Shown in pieces: positions 15,686-24,658 of a stretch of 36,362 bases of DNA. The notes under the pieces were generated by a model that was not told the DNA's origin, searched no databases, and worked only from the letters and a program-made list of their open reading frames with translations. Each line of letters opens with the position of its first letter. Position 1 is the first letter of the stretch. The stretch is from JBFAPK01 sp040676675 (GTDB lineage Bacteria > Actinomycetota > Actinomycetes > Mycobacteriales > Micromonosporaceae): positions 1 through 36,362 of the forward strand of contig NZ_JBFAPK010000059.1 of assembly GCF_040676675.1 (NCBI RefSeq), read 5' to 3'. A program made the position numbers and the translations under genes.

Positions 15686-16417
15686 ATGCGTATCGCCCTC
15701 TTCGTGACCTGCGTCAACGACCTGGTCTTCCCGGGTACCGGACGGGCCGTGGTGCGGATCCTCGAACGGCTGGGGCACACCGTCGAGTTCCCGCAGGAGC
15801 AGAGCTGCTGCGGTCAGATGCACGCCAACAGCGGGTACCGCGCCGAGGCCCTGCCGCTGGTCCGCCGCTTCGTCGACACGTTCGCCCCGTACGAGGCGGT
15901 GGTGGCCCCGTCCGGCTCGTGTGTGGCGATGGTCCGGGAGTCGTACCCGAGGCTGGCGGCCGACGACCCCGAGCTGGCCGCCCGGGTCGCCGAACTCGCG
16001 CCCCGCACGTACGAGCTGTCCGAGCTGCTCGTCGACGTGCTCGGCGTGACCGACGTCGGCGCCTCCTTCCCGCACCGGGTCACGTACCACCCGACCTGCC
16101 ACGGGCTGCGGATGCTGCGCCTGGGCGACCGGCCGTTGCGGCTGCTGCGCGCGGTGCGCGGGCTCGACCTCGTCGACCTGCCCGGCGGCACCGAATGCTG
16201 CGGATTCGGCGGCACCTTCGCGGTGAAGAACGCGGGCGTCTCCGCCGCCATGCTCGCCGACAAGTGCGACGCGGTCTGCGGGACCGGCGCCGGGTACGTC
16301 GCCGCGGCCGACAACTCCTGCCTGGCCCACATCGGCGGGGGCCTGTCCCGCCGCGGCGCGCCGGTGCGGGCGATCCACTACGCCGAGATCCTGGCGGGAC
16401 CGGAGGAGTCGTCATGA
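15686..16417 (+). CDS. lutA: Lactate utilisation protein LutA (LldE), (Fe-S)-binding
   Basis: This is the first of three subunits of the cytochrome-independent L-lactate oxidase (LutABC/LldEFG), which turns lactate into pyruvate. The 243 residues carry the two cysteine-rich CCG-type motifs: QEQSCCGQMHANSGY near the N-terminus and GTECCGFGGTFAVKN near residue 170. YHPTCHGLRMLRLG lies between them. The ATG at 15686 follows GGGGGAGG. The stop codon overlaps the start of lutB (ATGA), so the two are translationally coupled. An open frame extends far upstream but has no ribosome-binding site and lies antisense to the lactonase gene. Confidence 0.93.
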   Translation: MRIALFVTCVNDLVFPGTGRAVVRILERLGHTVEFPQEQSCCGQMHANSGYRAEALPLVRRFVDTFAPYEAVVAPSGSCVAMVRESYPRLAADDPELAARVAELAPRTYELSELLVDVLGVTDVGASFPHRVTYHPTCHGLRMLRLGDRPLRLLRAVRGLDLVDLPGGTECCGFGGTFAVKNAGVSAAMLADKCDAVCGTGAGYVAAADNSCLAHIGGGLSRRGAPVRAIHYAEILAGPEESS

Positions 16418-17859
16418 CCGGTACCGGCAACATCGTCGCCAACCTGCCCTTCCCCACCGCGGCCGGGCGCGAACTGGCCAACGCGCAGCTGCGCGCGAAC
16501 CTGCGCCGGGCCACCCACACCATCCGCGACCGGCGGCTGAGCGTGGTCGGCGAGGTACCGGACTGGGAGGCGCTGCGCCGGGCCGGCGCGGCGATCAAGG
16601 ACGACGTCCTCGCCCGCCTGCCCGAGCTGCTGGAACAGTTTGAGGCGGCGGTGACGGCGGCCGGCGCCACGGTGCACTGGGCCCGGGACGCGGCCGAGGC
16701 CGGGGAGATCGTCACCCGGCTGGTGACCGAGACCGGGAGCCGCGAGGTCGTCAAGGTCAAATCGATGGCGACGCAGGAGATCGGGCTCAACGAGCGGCTC
16801 GCCGACGCCGGCATCGAGGCGGTGGAAACCGACCTGGCCGAGCTGATCGTGCAGCTCGCCGACGACACGCCGTCGCACATCCTGGTACCGGCGATCCACT
16901 ACAACCGGCGGCAGATCCGGGACATCTTCGCCGGCCGGATGCCCGGGGTGGACCCCTCGGCCCTCTCCGACGACCCGCCCGCGCTCGCCGAGGCGGCCCG
17001 GCGGCACCTGCGCGCGAAGTTCCTCTCCGCCCGGGTCGCCATCTCCGGCGCCAACTTCGCGGTCGCCGAGACCGGCACGCTGGTGGTGCTGGAGTCCGAG
17101 GGCAACGGGCGGATGTGCCTCACCCTCCCCGAGACGCTGATCTCCGTGGTCGGGGTGGAGAAGCTGCTGCCGACCTTCCGGGACCTGGAGGTCTTCCTGC
17201 AGCTGCTGCCCCGCTCGTCGACCGGCGAGCGGATGAACCCGTACACCTCGCTCTGGACCGGGGTCACCCCGGGCGACGGGCCGCAGAACGTCCACGTCGT
17301 ACTGGTCGACAACGGGCGTACCGACACCCTCGCCGACCCGGTCGGCCGGCAGGCGCTGCGCTGCATCCGCTGCTCGGCCTGCCTCAACGTCTGCCCCGTC
17401 TACGAGCGGGTCGGCGGGCACGCGTACGGCTCCGTCTACCCCGGTCCGATCGGCGCGATCCTCTCGCCGCAGATGACCGGCCCCGACGCGGGCGCCAACC
17501 GCACCCTGCCGTACGCCTCGACGCTCTGCGGCGCCTGCTTCGACGCCTGCCCGGTGCGCATCGACATCCCCGAGGTGCTGGTGCACCTGCGGCAGCGCGG
17601 CGTCGACGCGAAGCGGCACCGCCCCTCGGCGGAGCGGACCGCGATGCGGGCGATGTCCTGGGTCATGCGGGACCGGCGACGCTACGCGGCGGCGCTGCGG
17701 GCGGCCCGCCGCGGCTCCGCCCCGCTGCGCCCGGCCAGCCACGCCGGGCAGCTGCGGCGGCTGCCGTGGCCGCTGAGCGCCTGGACCGCGAGCCGGGACG
17801 CCCCGCTGCCGGCCCGGCAGACCTTCCGCGAGTGGTGGGCCGCCCGTGAACGCGGGTGA
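16414..17859 (+). CDS. lutB: Lactate utilisation iron-sulfur protein LutB (LldF)
   Basis: This 481-residue subunit has an N-terminal LUD domain (about 60-300, with VKVKSMATQEIGLNE and GANFAVAETGTLVVLESEGN). A ferredoxin-like pair of 4Fe-4S motifs follows: CIRCSACLNVCPVYERVGGH and LCGACFDACPVRIDIPE. The C-terminal tail (about 430-481) is Arg/Ala-rich and ends with ARQTFREWWAAR, which is typical of the family. It starts at the ATG at 16414, overlapping lutA by four bases. It passes electrons from lactate oxidation, probably to the respiratory chain. Confidence 0.95.
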   Translation: MTGTGNIVANLPFPTAAGRELANAQLRANLRRATHTIRDRRLSVVGEVPDWEALRRAGAAIKDDVLARLPELLEQFEAAVTAAGATVHWARDAAEAGEIVTRLVTETGSREVVKVKSMATQEIGLNERLADAGIEAVETDLAELIVQLADDTPSHILVPAIHYNRRQIRDIFAGRMPGVDPSALSDDPPALAEAARRHLRAKFLSARVAISGANFAVAETGTLVVLESEGNGRMCLTLPETLISVVGVEKLLPTFRDLEVFLQLLPRSSTGERMNPYTSLWTGVTPGDGPQNVHVVLVDNGRTDTLADPVGRQALRCIRCSACLNVCPVYERVGGHAYGSVYPGPIGAILSPQMTGPDAGANRTLPYASTLCGACFDACPVRIDIPEVLVHLRQRGVDAKRHRPSAERTAMRAMSWVMRDRRRYAAALRAARRGSAPLRPASHAGQLRRLPWPLSAWTASRDAPLPARQTFREWWAARERG

Positions 17860-17960
17860 GCCGGCCGGTCCCCGGCAACGACGCGGGACCGGGCGGCCGG
17901 CACGGGACGAGGGCGGACGGAACCGGCGCGGGACCGGGCCGGGGCGAGGCGGGAGCGGCC

Positions 17961-18575
17961 ATGAGCGCACGAGATGAGATCCTGGCCCGGATCCGGGCCG
18001 CGCGCCCGACCGGGAGCGTCCCGGTGCCCCGCGACTACGAGACCGACCCGCCGGCCGGAGACCTGATCGAGCTGCTGGTCGACCGGCTGGTGGACTACCG
18101 GGCCACGGTGCGCCGCTGCGCCCCCGACGAGCTGGCCGGTGCGCTGGCCGGGCTGCTCGACGGCGTACCCGAGGTGGCGGTGCCGTCCGGGCTGCCGGGC
18201 GGGTGGCTGGCGGCGTACCCGGGACGGGTCCGGCGCGACGGCGACCCGGACCCGCTCGCGGTCACCGAGCTGGACGCGCCGGGGCTCGCGGTGGTCAGCG
18301 GCTGCGCGGTCGCCGTCGCGCAGACCGGGACCCTGATCCTCGACGCCGGTCCGGAGCAGGGCCGGCGGCTGCTCACGCTCGTCCCCGACCACCACGTCTG
18401 CGTCGTCCGCGCCGAGCAGATCGTGGCCGGCGTGCCGCAGGCGCTGCGTCGGCTCGCCGACCCGACCCGGCCGCTGACCATGATCGCCGGTCCCTCGGCG
18501 ACCAGCGACATCGAGCTGAACCGGGTCGAGGGCGTGCACGGACCGCGCCGGCTGGACGTGCTCCTGGTCGGCTGA
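17961..18575 (+). CDS. lutC: Lactate utilisation protein LutC (LldG)
   Basis: This LUD-domain protein of 204 residues is the third subunit of the lactate oxidation system. The C-terminal signature AGPSATSDIELNRVEGVHG is characteristic, and SGCAVAVAQTGTLIL matches the central strand region. The chosen ATG at 17961 gives MSARDEILARIRAA, a normal family start, after GGGAG. A GTG at 17856 overlaps the lutB stop and would add 35 low-complexity residues; it is less likely. The gap of about 100 bases to lutB is larger than the lutA-lutB overlap but holds no terminator, so one operon is likely. Confidence 0.93.
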   Translation: MSARDEILARIRAARPTGSVPVPRDYETDPPAGDLIELLVDRLVDYRATVRRCAPDELAGALAGLLDGVPEVAVPSGLPGGWLAAYPGRVRRDGDPDPLAVTELDAPGLAVVSGCAVAVAQTGTLILDAGPEQGRRLLTLVPDHHVCVVRAEQIVAGVPQALRRLADPTRPLTMIAGPSATSDIELNRVEGVHGPRRLDVLLVG

Positions 18576-18617
18576 CCGCCGCGCGTCGGGCCGCCGCGCC
18601 TCGGGCGGGGCCCGGGG

Positions 18618-19220
18618 TCAGGCCGTGGGGACGGGACGGCCCCGCCGCTGGGCGACGTACTCGACCAGGGTGACCAGTACGGTCTTGCCCGACTGCCGCT
18701 CGCGCGCGTCGCAGAGGACCACGGGCACGCCCGGGTCGAGGTCGAGCGCCTGGCGTACCGAGTCGGTGCTGTAGCGCTGCGCGCCGTCGAAGCAGTTGAC
18801 CCCGACGACGAACGGCATGCCCCGCTGCTCGAAGTAGTCGACCGACGGGAAGCAGTCGGCGAGCCGGCGGGTGTCGGCCAGGACCACCGCGCCGAGCGCG
18901 CCGAAGGACAGCTCGTCCCAGAGGAACCAGAACCGGTCCTGCCCTGGGGTGCCGAAGAGGTAGACCTGAAGGTCGTCGTTGATGGTGATGCGGCCGAAGT
19001 CCATCGCCACCGTGGTGGTGTTCTTGCCCTCCACGCCCGAGATGTCGTCGGTGGCGGCACCGGCGTCCGTGAGGATCTCCTCGGTCTGCAGTGGCCGGAT
19101 CTCGCTGACCGCACCGACCAGCGTCGTCTTGCCCACCCCGAACCCGCCCGCGATGAGGATCTTCAGCGCGATCGGCAACGGCCGCCCGCCGCCGGTACGG
19201 TCAGAGCGCACGGAGTCCAT
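18618..19220 (-). CDS. cvnD: Conservon small GTPase (CvnD-type)
   Basis: This is a Ras/MglA-like GTP-binding protein of about 200 residues, the last gene of the conservon. The P-loop is AGGFGVGKTT. The switch II region reads FGTPGQDRFWFLWDEL, and GVNCFDGAQ stands in for the NKxD base-recognition motif. In studied conservons the sensor, roadblock, DUF742 and GTPase proteins form a membrane-associated complex that resembles eukaryotic G-protein signalling. The start overlaps the end of cvnC by 20 bases. The 42-base gap to the convergent lutC holds no convincing terminator. Confidence 0.92.
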   Translation of the reverse strand: MDSVRSDRTGGGRPLPIALKILIAGGFGVGKTTLVGAVSEIRPLQTEEILTDAGAATDDISGVEGKNTTTVAMDFGRITINDDLQVYLFGTPGQDRFWFLWDELSFGALGAVVLADTRRLADCFPSVDYFEQRGMPFVVGVNCFDGAQRYSTDSVRQALDLDPGVPVVLCDARERQSGKTVLVTLVEYVAQRRGRPVPTA

Positions 19221-19590
19221 TGACCACCGCCTTGAGGATGTTGTCGTCGGGATAGTTGGTGGCGGCCGGGGGCTCGTGGATGTCGACGAGCCCCGCCGCG
19301 AGCAGGTCCCCGAGGAGCACCCGCACCACGCCGAGCGCCAGGTCGAGGTGGGCCGACAGCTCAGCCACGGAGATCGGCTCCTGCGCCATCTCCACGATCA
19401 TCCGGTGCTCGGGCTGGAACTGTGGACGGCCGGCGAGCCGTTCCGGCGGTCCGGCCACCACGAACGCGACCAGGTCGAAGCCGCCCGCCGCCGGCCGGGC
19501 CCGCCCACCGGTCATGGTGTACGCCCGGACCAGCGGCCCCGCCTCCTCGTCCAGCCAGTCGTGGTGCGGACCGGGTGGCTCAGCCGGCAT
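19201..19590 (-). CDS. cvnC: DUF742 protein of the conservon (CvnC-type)
   Basis: These 129 residues have the DUF742 layout: N-terminal acidic segment with GPLVRAYTMTGGR, a central PEHRMIVEMAQEPISVAELS and winged-helix-like LGVVRVLLGDLLAAGLVDIH, ending ILKAVVNGLRAL. The ATG at 19590 has a GGAG sequence 7-8 bases upstream. It overlaps cvnB by 11 bases and cvnD by 20 bases, so the products are probably made in fixed proportion. Confidence 0.92.
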   Translation of the reverse strand: MPAEPPGPHHDWLDEEAGPLVRAYTMTGGRARPAAGGFDLVAFVVAGPPERLAGRPQFQPEHRMIVEMAQEPISVAELSAHLDLALGVVRVLLGDLLAAGLVDIHEPPAATNYPDDNILKAVVNGLRAL

Positions 19591-20002
19591 CGGCGGGCTC
19601 CGTGGATGAGCGTCTCGCCGCGCTCATGTTCTGCCCGACCCGGGTGACCAGCATCGCCATCTCGTACGCGATGAGGCCGATGTCGGAGTCGGCGTCGGCG
19701 AGCACGGCGAGGCACGCCCCCTGACCCGCCGCCGTGACGAAGAGGTACGCCTCGTCCATCTCGACCACGGTCTGGCGGACCGCCCCGGCGCCGAAGTGCC
19801 GGCTGGCGCCCTTGGCGAGGCTCTGGAAACCCGCGGCCATCGCGGACATGTGCTCCGCGTCCTCCTGGGTCAGATTCGCCGACGCGCCCATCAACAGACC
19901 GTCCGCCGAGAGCACGACGGCCTGCTGCGCGGTGGGCACCCGCTCCACCAGGTCGTCGAGCAGCCAGTCGAGTTGCGCGCCCGGCCTCGTCGTGTTCACC
20001 AC
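19580..20002 (-). CDS. cvnB: Roadblock/LC7 protein of the conservon (CvnB-type)
   Basis: This 140-residue roadblock/LC7-fold protein probably links the sensor kinase and the GTPase. Typical segments are LDWLLDDLVERVPTAQQAVV, LSADGLLMGASANL, AGFQSLAKGASRHFG and YLFVTAAGQGACLAVLAD. The cvnA stop TAG shares its last G with the GTG start at 20002 (TAGTG), with GAAGGGA upstream; a second GTG lies at 19999. The frame is also open through the antisense-like reading of cvnA, which is not a gene fusion. Confidence 0.92.
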   Translation of the reverse strand: MVNTTRPGAQLDWLLDDLVERVPTAQQAVVLSADGLLMGASANLTQEDAEHMSAMAAGFQSLAKGASRHFGAGAVRQTVVEMDEAYLFVTAAGQGACLAVLADADSDIGLIAYEMAMLVTRVGQNMSAARRSSTEPADAG

Positions 20003-22818
20003 TAGGCGTCCCTTCCAGAATCGGTAGAGCCCGGCCCGGTCACCGGGGCGGCTTCGAGGATGACACGGGGCAGCTCCGCGGTCGGCTGGTCGGCGGGCGG
20101 CGTGGCGGCCACTGCCGGGCCGTCCCCCGGAACCGGATACGCCGACGGAGCCGGCGTGGCGGCCGACCTCGGCTTGCGTACCGGCAGCGGCGGCGGTGCG
20201 GCGGTCTCGGCGGCCGCGGCCCGCTCGGCGGGCCCGCCGGGCTGCCCCGGTACGCCCGGCTGGCCCGGGTAGCCCGGTGTGCCCGGCTGGCCCGATGCGC
20301 CCGGCTGGCCCGATGCGCCCGGCTGGTTCGGATCGACCGGCAGGTCCGCCGGGAGCCGGGGCATCACGACGGTGGCGTCCCCGCCGTCCGGGAGCGGACC
20401 GGGTGCCTCCCCGCCGGGCGAGGCAGCGCCGGGCGACCTTTCTGCGGCCGCGGCCGCGCCGTTCGGCTCCGCGCCGGCCGGCGGGCGGGGTCGTTCCTCG
20501 TCGCCGGCGCGCTCGGTGGGGAGGCCGGCGTCCTTGCGGCCCCGGGCGGTCCCGGACTGCAGCGCCGCCATCAACAACCGGACCTGCTCCGGCGAGCGCG
20601 GTGCCGGCGGTCCGCCGGTCTCGGCGGCCTCGGTCGCCGCCGGGGCATCCTCGCGCAGCTGCGGCGCCAGGCTGCTCTGCCGAACCCGCCGGGGCAGCCC
20701 GTCGTCGCCGACCGGCGGCTCCGCCCGCGTTCCCGCCGGCTTCCCGGCGGCGGCCGGCCGGTTGGCGCGGCGGCTCGGTACGGCGGTCAGCCGGGTGACC
20801 CGACCGGCGCGCCGGCCCGGCTCCGGGGCGACGGGGGGCGCGGCGGCGTCCTCGGCACCCGCAGCCGGGTCCTCCGGCCCGTCGGGCGCCTCCCCACCCG
20901 CCGCCGGGCGGGCCGGTCGCGCGGGCTGCGCCGGGGCGTCGGTGACCAGGTTGCCGGGCACCAGCACCACCGCGGTGACCCCGCCGTACGGCGAGGAGCG
21001 CAACCGCACCCGGATCCCGTGCCGGGCGCCGAGCTGCGCCACCACGAAGAGGCCGAGCCGCGAGCTGTTGGCCGGGTCGAAGTCGGGCGGGTCGGCCAGT
21101 CGCCGGTTGGCGTCCTCGATCGCCTCGGGGGTGAGGCCGAGGCCCCGGTCCTCGATCTCGATGGCGTACCCGTTCGGCACGACCTGACCGAGGACCTGCA
21201 CCCGGGTCTGCGGCGGGGAGAACGAGGTGGCGTTCTCGATCAGCTCGGCCAGCAGGTGGATCAGGTCGCCGACGGCCCGGCCGAGGACGGCGGCGGGCGG
21301 GACGGTCTGGATGTCGACCCGGGCGTAGCTCTCCACCTCGGAGATGGCGCCGCGGATCACGTCGACGATGGGGATCGGGTTCCGCCAGCCGCGCCCGGGC
21401 GCGGCGCCCGCGAGGATGACCAGGTCCTCGGCATGGCGACGCATCCGGGTGGACATGTGGTCGACCCGGAACAGGTCCTCCAGCTCCTCCGGGTCGGTGG
21501 CCCGCCGCTCCATCTTGTCGAGCAGGGCGAGCTGCCGGTGCAGCAGCGTCTGGCTGCGCCGGGCGATGTTGAGGAACACCTCGTTCAGCCCGCGGCGCAG
21601 GACCGCCTCGTCGACCGCGGAGCGTACGGCCGTGCGCTGTACCTCGCTGAACGCCTTGCCGAGCTGGCCGATCTCGTCCTGCCCGTACTCCAGCGGCGGC
21701 GCCTCCCGGCTGACGTCGACCTCCTCGCCCCGCCGCAGCCGGCCGACCACGTCCGGCAGCCGCTGCTCGGCGAGCGCCAGCGCGTCGGCCCGCAGCGAGG
21801 TGAGGCGGCGGATCAGCGACCGGCCGATGCGTACGGCGATGAGGAGCGAGACGACGACCGCGGCGAGGCCCACCACGCCGGCGAGTCCGAGCCGCACCAG
21901 GATGTCGATCGCGACCGGCATGGTGCGCTTGGCGAGCGCGTCCGAGGTCGACAGCTCGAAGTCGCGCAGCCGCTGCTGGACGACGTCGTACTCGCCCTGC
22001 CAGCGCTGCGCCGTCACCGGTGGGGCCGCGCCGGTGCGCCCCTTGGCGACGAGGTCGTCCTCCATGCCGGTGAGCCGGACGAAGGGCTCGCTCTCGGTGA
22101 GCCGCTGGTACCGCGCCCGGTCCTCGGCGGGCAGGCCGGCCACGGCGGCGGTGAAGAGGTACCGGGAGGTGCCGATGATCTGCACGAGCTGCTCGTGCTC
22201 GCCCTCGGCAAAGGTGTTCGCGCTGGTCGCGCCCGCCACCAGGGTGTCGACCTGGCCGAGCACCTCGCGCGCCTGCCCGAGCGCGGTGAGGGCGCGGGCC
22301 TGCCGGTTGAGCCCCTCGTCGGGGAGGGTGGCGAGTTCGGTGAAGGCGCGGAACAGCGAGGTGATCATGCTGCTGTAGAGCCCGAGCGCGCCGCTGCGGT
22401 CCATGTCCCGCCGGTCGATGAACCCGCGCCCGGCCGGCAGCGCCTCCAGCGCGGTCAGCACCTCGCCGAGCCGCGTTTCGAGCGACTCGCCGGCGGCGTC
22501 GCGCAGGGCGTCGCCGGTCGCCCGGCGGCGCAGCTCCGCGACCGCCCGGTCGGTGCTGGCGCGCTGCGCGCCCAGCGCGCCGACGTCGCCCTTGCCGGCG
22601 AGGTAGACGACCGAGAGGCGGCGTTCCTTCTGCAGTTCGGCGACCAGCTGCTCGCCCGGCCGACCCAACTCGTCGAGGAGCCGCTGGGCGGAGAGCAGCG
22701 AGAGCGCCGGGCCGATCGCCAGGGTGGTCGCGAAGATCCAAAGCGCCAGCAGCGCGGCGACGGGCACCGCAATCAAAGCGATGATCTTCGACCGGATCGG
22801 CCAGTTGCGGGTTTTCAT
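20002..22818 (-). CDS. cvnA: Conservon sensor histidine kinase with nitrate/nitrite-sensing-type domain (CvnA-type)
   Basis: The first membrane helix (about 10-32) is followed by an extracytoplasmic helical NIT-like domain (about 35-300) and a second helix (GVVGLAAVVVSLLIAV). A HAMP segment comes next, then a dimerisation region with candidate His427 (LLHRQLALLDKMERR). The ATPase domain has N529 in ENATSFSPP, DRGLGLT and SSRLGLFVVAQLG. From about residue 640 the protein is a long Pro/Ala/Gly-rich disordered tail, including collagen-like GQPG repeats. In known conservons this protein senses a signal and recruits the B, C and D proteins. The ATG at 22818 follows GAGGT. The signal is unknown. 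Confidence 0.92.
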   Translation of the reverse strand: MKTRNWPIRSKIIALIAVPVAALLALWIFATTLAIGPALSLLSAQRLLDELGRPGEQLVAELQKERRLSVVYLAGKGDVGALGAQRASTDRAVAELRRRATGDALRDAAGESLETRLGEVLTALEALPAGRGFIDRRDMDRSGALGLYSSMITSLFRAFTELATLPDEGLNRQARALTALGQAREVLGQVDTLVAGATSANTFAEGEHEQLVQIIGTSRYLFTAAVAGLPAEDRARYQRLTESEPFVRLTGMEDDLVAKGRTGAAPPVTAQRWQGEYDVVQQRLRDFELSTSDALAKRTMPVAIDILVRLGLAGVVGLAAVVVSLLIAVRIGRSLIRRLTSLRADALALAEQRLPDVVGRLRRGEEVDVSREAPPLEYGQDEIGQLGKAFSEVQRTAVRSAVDEAVLRRGLNEVFLNIARRSQTLLHRQLALLDKMERRATDPEELEDLFRVDHMSTRMRRHAEDLVILAGAAPGRGWRNPIPIVDVIRGAISEVESYARVDIQTVPPAAVLGRAVGDLIHLLAELIENATSFSPPQTRVQVLGQVVPNGYAIEIEDRGLGLTPEAIEDANRRLADPPDFDPANSSRLGLFVVAQLGARHGIRVRLRSSPYGGVTAVVLVPGNLVTDAPAQPARPARPAAGGEAPDGPEDPAAGAEDAAAPPVAPEPGRRAGRVTRLTAVPSRRANRPAAAGKPAGTRAEPPVGDDGLPRRVRQSSLAPQLREDAPAATEAAETGGPPAPRSPEQVRLLMAALQSGTARGRKDAGLPTERAGDEERPRPPAGAEPNGAAAAAERSPGAASPGGEAPGPLPDGGDATVVMPRLPADLPVDPNQPGASGQPGASGQPGTPGYPGQPGVPGQPGGPAERAAAAETAAPPPLPVRKPRSAATPAPSAYPVPGDGPAVAATPPADQPTAELPRVILEAAPVTGPGSTDSGRDA
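20230..20330 (-). repeat. Collagen-like GQPG repeat coding segment in cvnA tail
   Basis: Short in-frame repeats encode GQPGASGQPGASGQPGTPG and related Gly-X-Y triplets. They fall in the disordered C-terminal tail of the sensor kinase. The nearly identical neighbouring units suggest slippage. Confidence 0.75.
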
Positions 22819-23167
22819 CAGACCTCGCCCACGGGGGGTTGGCGGACGTACGTGTTTCCGGCCGGCCGCGACCCCCGGCCGGAGTCGCGAATCACGGCCG
22901 CGCGCCTTCGGCAGAATACGGAATCGTAAGCGTCGGCACTACCAGGCCATCCGGGCACCTTTGCCGGCTAACCGACAATACCGTCTCCTGTGGAACGCGA
23001 TCCCTTGCCACATAAGGGCTACGTACGGACATTGCACAGGGTTGTCGGGCGGCGGTGTGACCCTCGACTCGCCCGCACGCGTCGGGGTGCCCGCCCGGCG
23101 CTCACGCGCGCCCGGACGAGCACCCCGCAACATTGCCCGCGCCTCGTCCGGCCCAGGCCGTGACGGC
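22819..23167. other. Intergenic region between cvnA start and catalase end
   Basis: This 349-base stretch should hold the cvnA promoter and the catalase terminator. It is less GC-rich around 22970-23050. Inverted CCGACAA/TTGTCGG copies (about 22972 and 23041) flank a smaller CCCTT-AAGGG hairpin. No -10/-35 pair is convincing. Two 13-bp direct copies of CAGGCCGTGACGG (23154 and 23169) straddle the catalase stop codon. I see no gene here. Confidence 0.5.
23084..23126 (-). terminator. Terminator after catalase
   Basis: An imperfect 15-bp stem (23084-23098 with 23112-23126, 13 pairs) lies about 40 bases beyond the catalase stop. The outer 7 bp, GGGGTGC/GCACCCC, are perfect. Confidence 0.6.
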
Positions 23168-24658
23168 TCAGGCCGTGACGGTGAGCCCCAGCCCGTCGGC
23201 GACCCGGCGGCCGTACGCCTCGTCGCACTGGCCGAGGTGCCAGACCATCTTCTCCTGGATGTGCTTGTCGCACTGGCTCAGCTGGTTGACCAGGTTCTTG
23301 ACGAGGTCGTCGCGCTCCCAGTCCGGCATGGTGCGGAACCGCTCGCCCGCCTGGGCGTAGTTGTTCTGCCGCTCGATCGGCGCCTTGACGACCTGCCCGG
23401 AGACGTACGGCCGGTACTCGCGGTACGACTCGTCGGCCTCCCGCAGCCCCGCCACGGACGAGGGCTCGAAGTTGATGTGCGGGTTGGCGCCCCGGTTGTC
23501 CACGTGGTAGGACATCTGGCCGCCGTCCTGGTTGGTGTTGATTGGCACGTCCTGGCGCGGCGCGTTGACGGGCAGCTGGAGGTAGTTCGGGCCGACCCGG
23601 TAGCGCTGCGTGTCGGAGTAGGAGAAGGTCCGGCCGACCAGCATCTTGTCGTCGCTGAAGTCCAGCCCGTCCACCAGTACGCCGGTGCCGAACGCGATCT
23701 GCTCGTTCTCGTTGTGGAAATTGGTGACGTTCCGGTTGAGCGTCATCATCCCGACCGGCCGCAGCGGGAAGACGTCCTCGGGCCAGGTCTTGGTGTCGTC
23801 CAGCGGGTCGAAGTCCAGCTCCGGATGCTCGTCGTCGCTCATGAGCTGGACGTTGAGCTCCCACTGCGGGTAGTTGCCCGCCTCGATCGCCTCGTAGAGG
23901 TCCTTCGAGGCGTGGCCCAGCTCGTTGGCCTGGATCGCGGCGGCCTGCTCCTCGGTGAGGGACTCGATGCCCTGCTGCGACTTCCAGTGGTACTTGACCA
24001 GCACGCCCTCGCCCTCGGCGTTGACCATGCGGTACGTGTTCACCCCGAAGCCGTCCTGGGTGCGGTAGTTGGCCGGGATGCCGCGCGGGCTGAACAGCCA
24101 GGTCAGCATGTGCATGGACTCCGGCGTGTTCGACATGAAGTCGAAGATCCGGTTCGCCTCCTGCCGGAAGGTGACCGGGTCCGGCTTCAGGGCGTGGATC
24201 ACGTCCGGGAACTTGATCGCGTCCCGGATGAAGAAGACCGGGAGGTTGTTGCCGACCAGGTCCCAGTTGCCGTCCTCGGTACGGAACTTCACCGCGAAGC
24301 CGCGCGGGTCGCGCGTCGCCTCGGACGAGTCCCGACCGCCGATGACGGTGGAGAACCGTACGCTCACCGGCGTCTTCCGGCCCTTGGTCTGGAAGAGCTT
24401 GGCCCGGGTGTACCGCGACGCCGGCTCGTCGCCGATCGTCCCGTACGCCTCGAACTCGCCGTGCGCGACGAAGCCGCGCGCGTGCACCACCCGCTCCGGA
24501 ATCCGCTCCCGGTCGAAGTGGCTGATCTTCTCCAGGAAGTGGTAGTTCTCCAGCGTCGCCGGCCCGCGCGAACCGACGGTGCGCTGCTGCTGGTTGTTGT
24601 GCACCGGGTGACCCTGCCGGGTCGTGAGGGTCGGCTTGGGGAGTTGGGGATCGCTCAT
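23168..24658 (-). CDS. katA: Monofunctional heme catalase
   Basis: The enzyme splits hydrogen peroxide into water and oxygen. At 496 residues it belongs to the small-subunit catalases. The catalytic His59 is in ERVVHARGFVAHGEFEAYG, and the distal Asn is in GNNLPVFFIRDAIKFPD. The heme-ligand Tyr347 is in RTFSYSDTQRYR. TLNRNVTNFHNENEQIAFG is also diagnostic. The frame is open to 24898, but AGGAGGAG lies just before the ATG at 24658, which gives MSDPQLPKPTLTTRQG. No catalase repressor gene (Fur or OxyR type) is adjacent. It is divergent from a pair of genes of unknown function. The symbol follows common use for this class. Confidence 0.96.
   Translation of the reverse strand: MSDPQLPKPTLTTRQGHPVHNNQQQRTVGSRGPATLENYHFLEKISHFDRERIPERVVHARGFVAHGEFEAYGTIGDEPASRYTRAKLFQTKGRKTPVSVRFSTVIGGRDSSEATRDPRGFAVKFRTEDGNWDLVGNNLPVFFIRDAIKFPDVIHALKPDPVTFRQEANRIFDFMSNTPESMHMLTWLFSPRGIPANYRTQDGFGVNTYRMVNAEGEGVLVKYHWKSQQGIESLTEEQAAAIQANELGHASKDLYEAIEAGNYPQWELNVQLMSDDEHPELDFDPLDDTKTWPEDVFPLRPVGMMTLNRNVTNFHNENEQIAFGTGVLVDGLDFSDDKMLVGRTFSYSDTQRYRVGPNYLQLPVNAPRQDVPINTNQDGGQMSYHVDNRGANPHINFEPSSVAGLREADESYREYRPYVSGQVVKAPIERQNNYAQAGERFRTMPDWERDDLVKNLVNQLSQCDKHIQEKMVWHLGQCDEAYGRRVADGLGLTVTA

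Noticed and set aside
17856..17960. GTG start at 17856 overlapping the lutB stop as the lutC start
   Set aside because: It would add 35 low-complexity residues; the ATG at 17961 has a ribosome-binding site and the family-typical N-terminus.
19580..22741. A 1,053-codon open frame that ends with the roadblock gene
   Set aside because: Most of it is a same-strand, out-of-phase reading of cvnA; the real start is the GTG at 20002 next to the cvnA stop.
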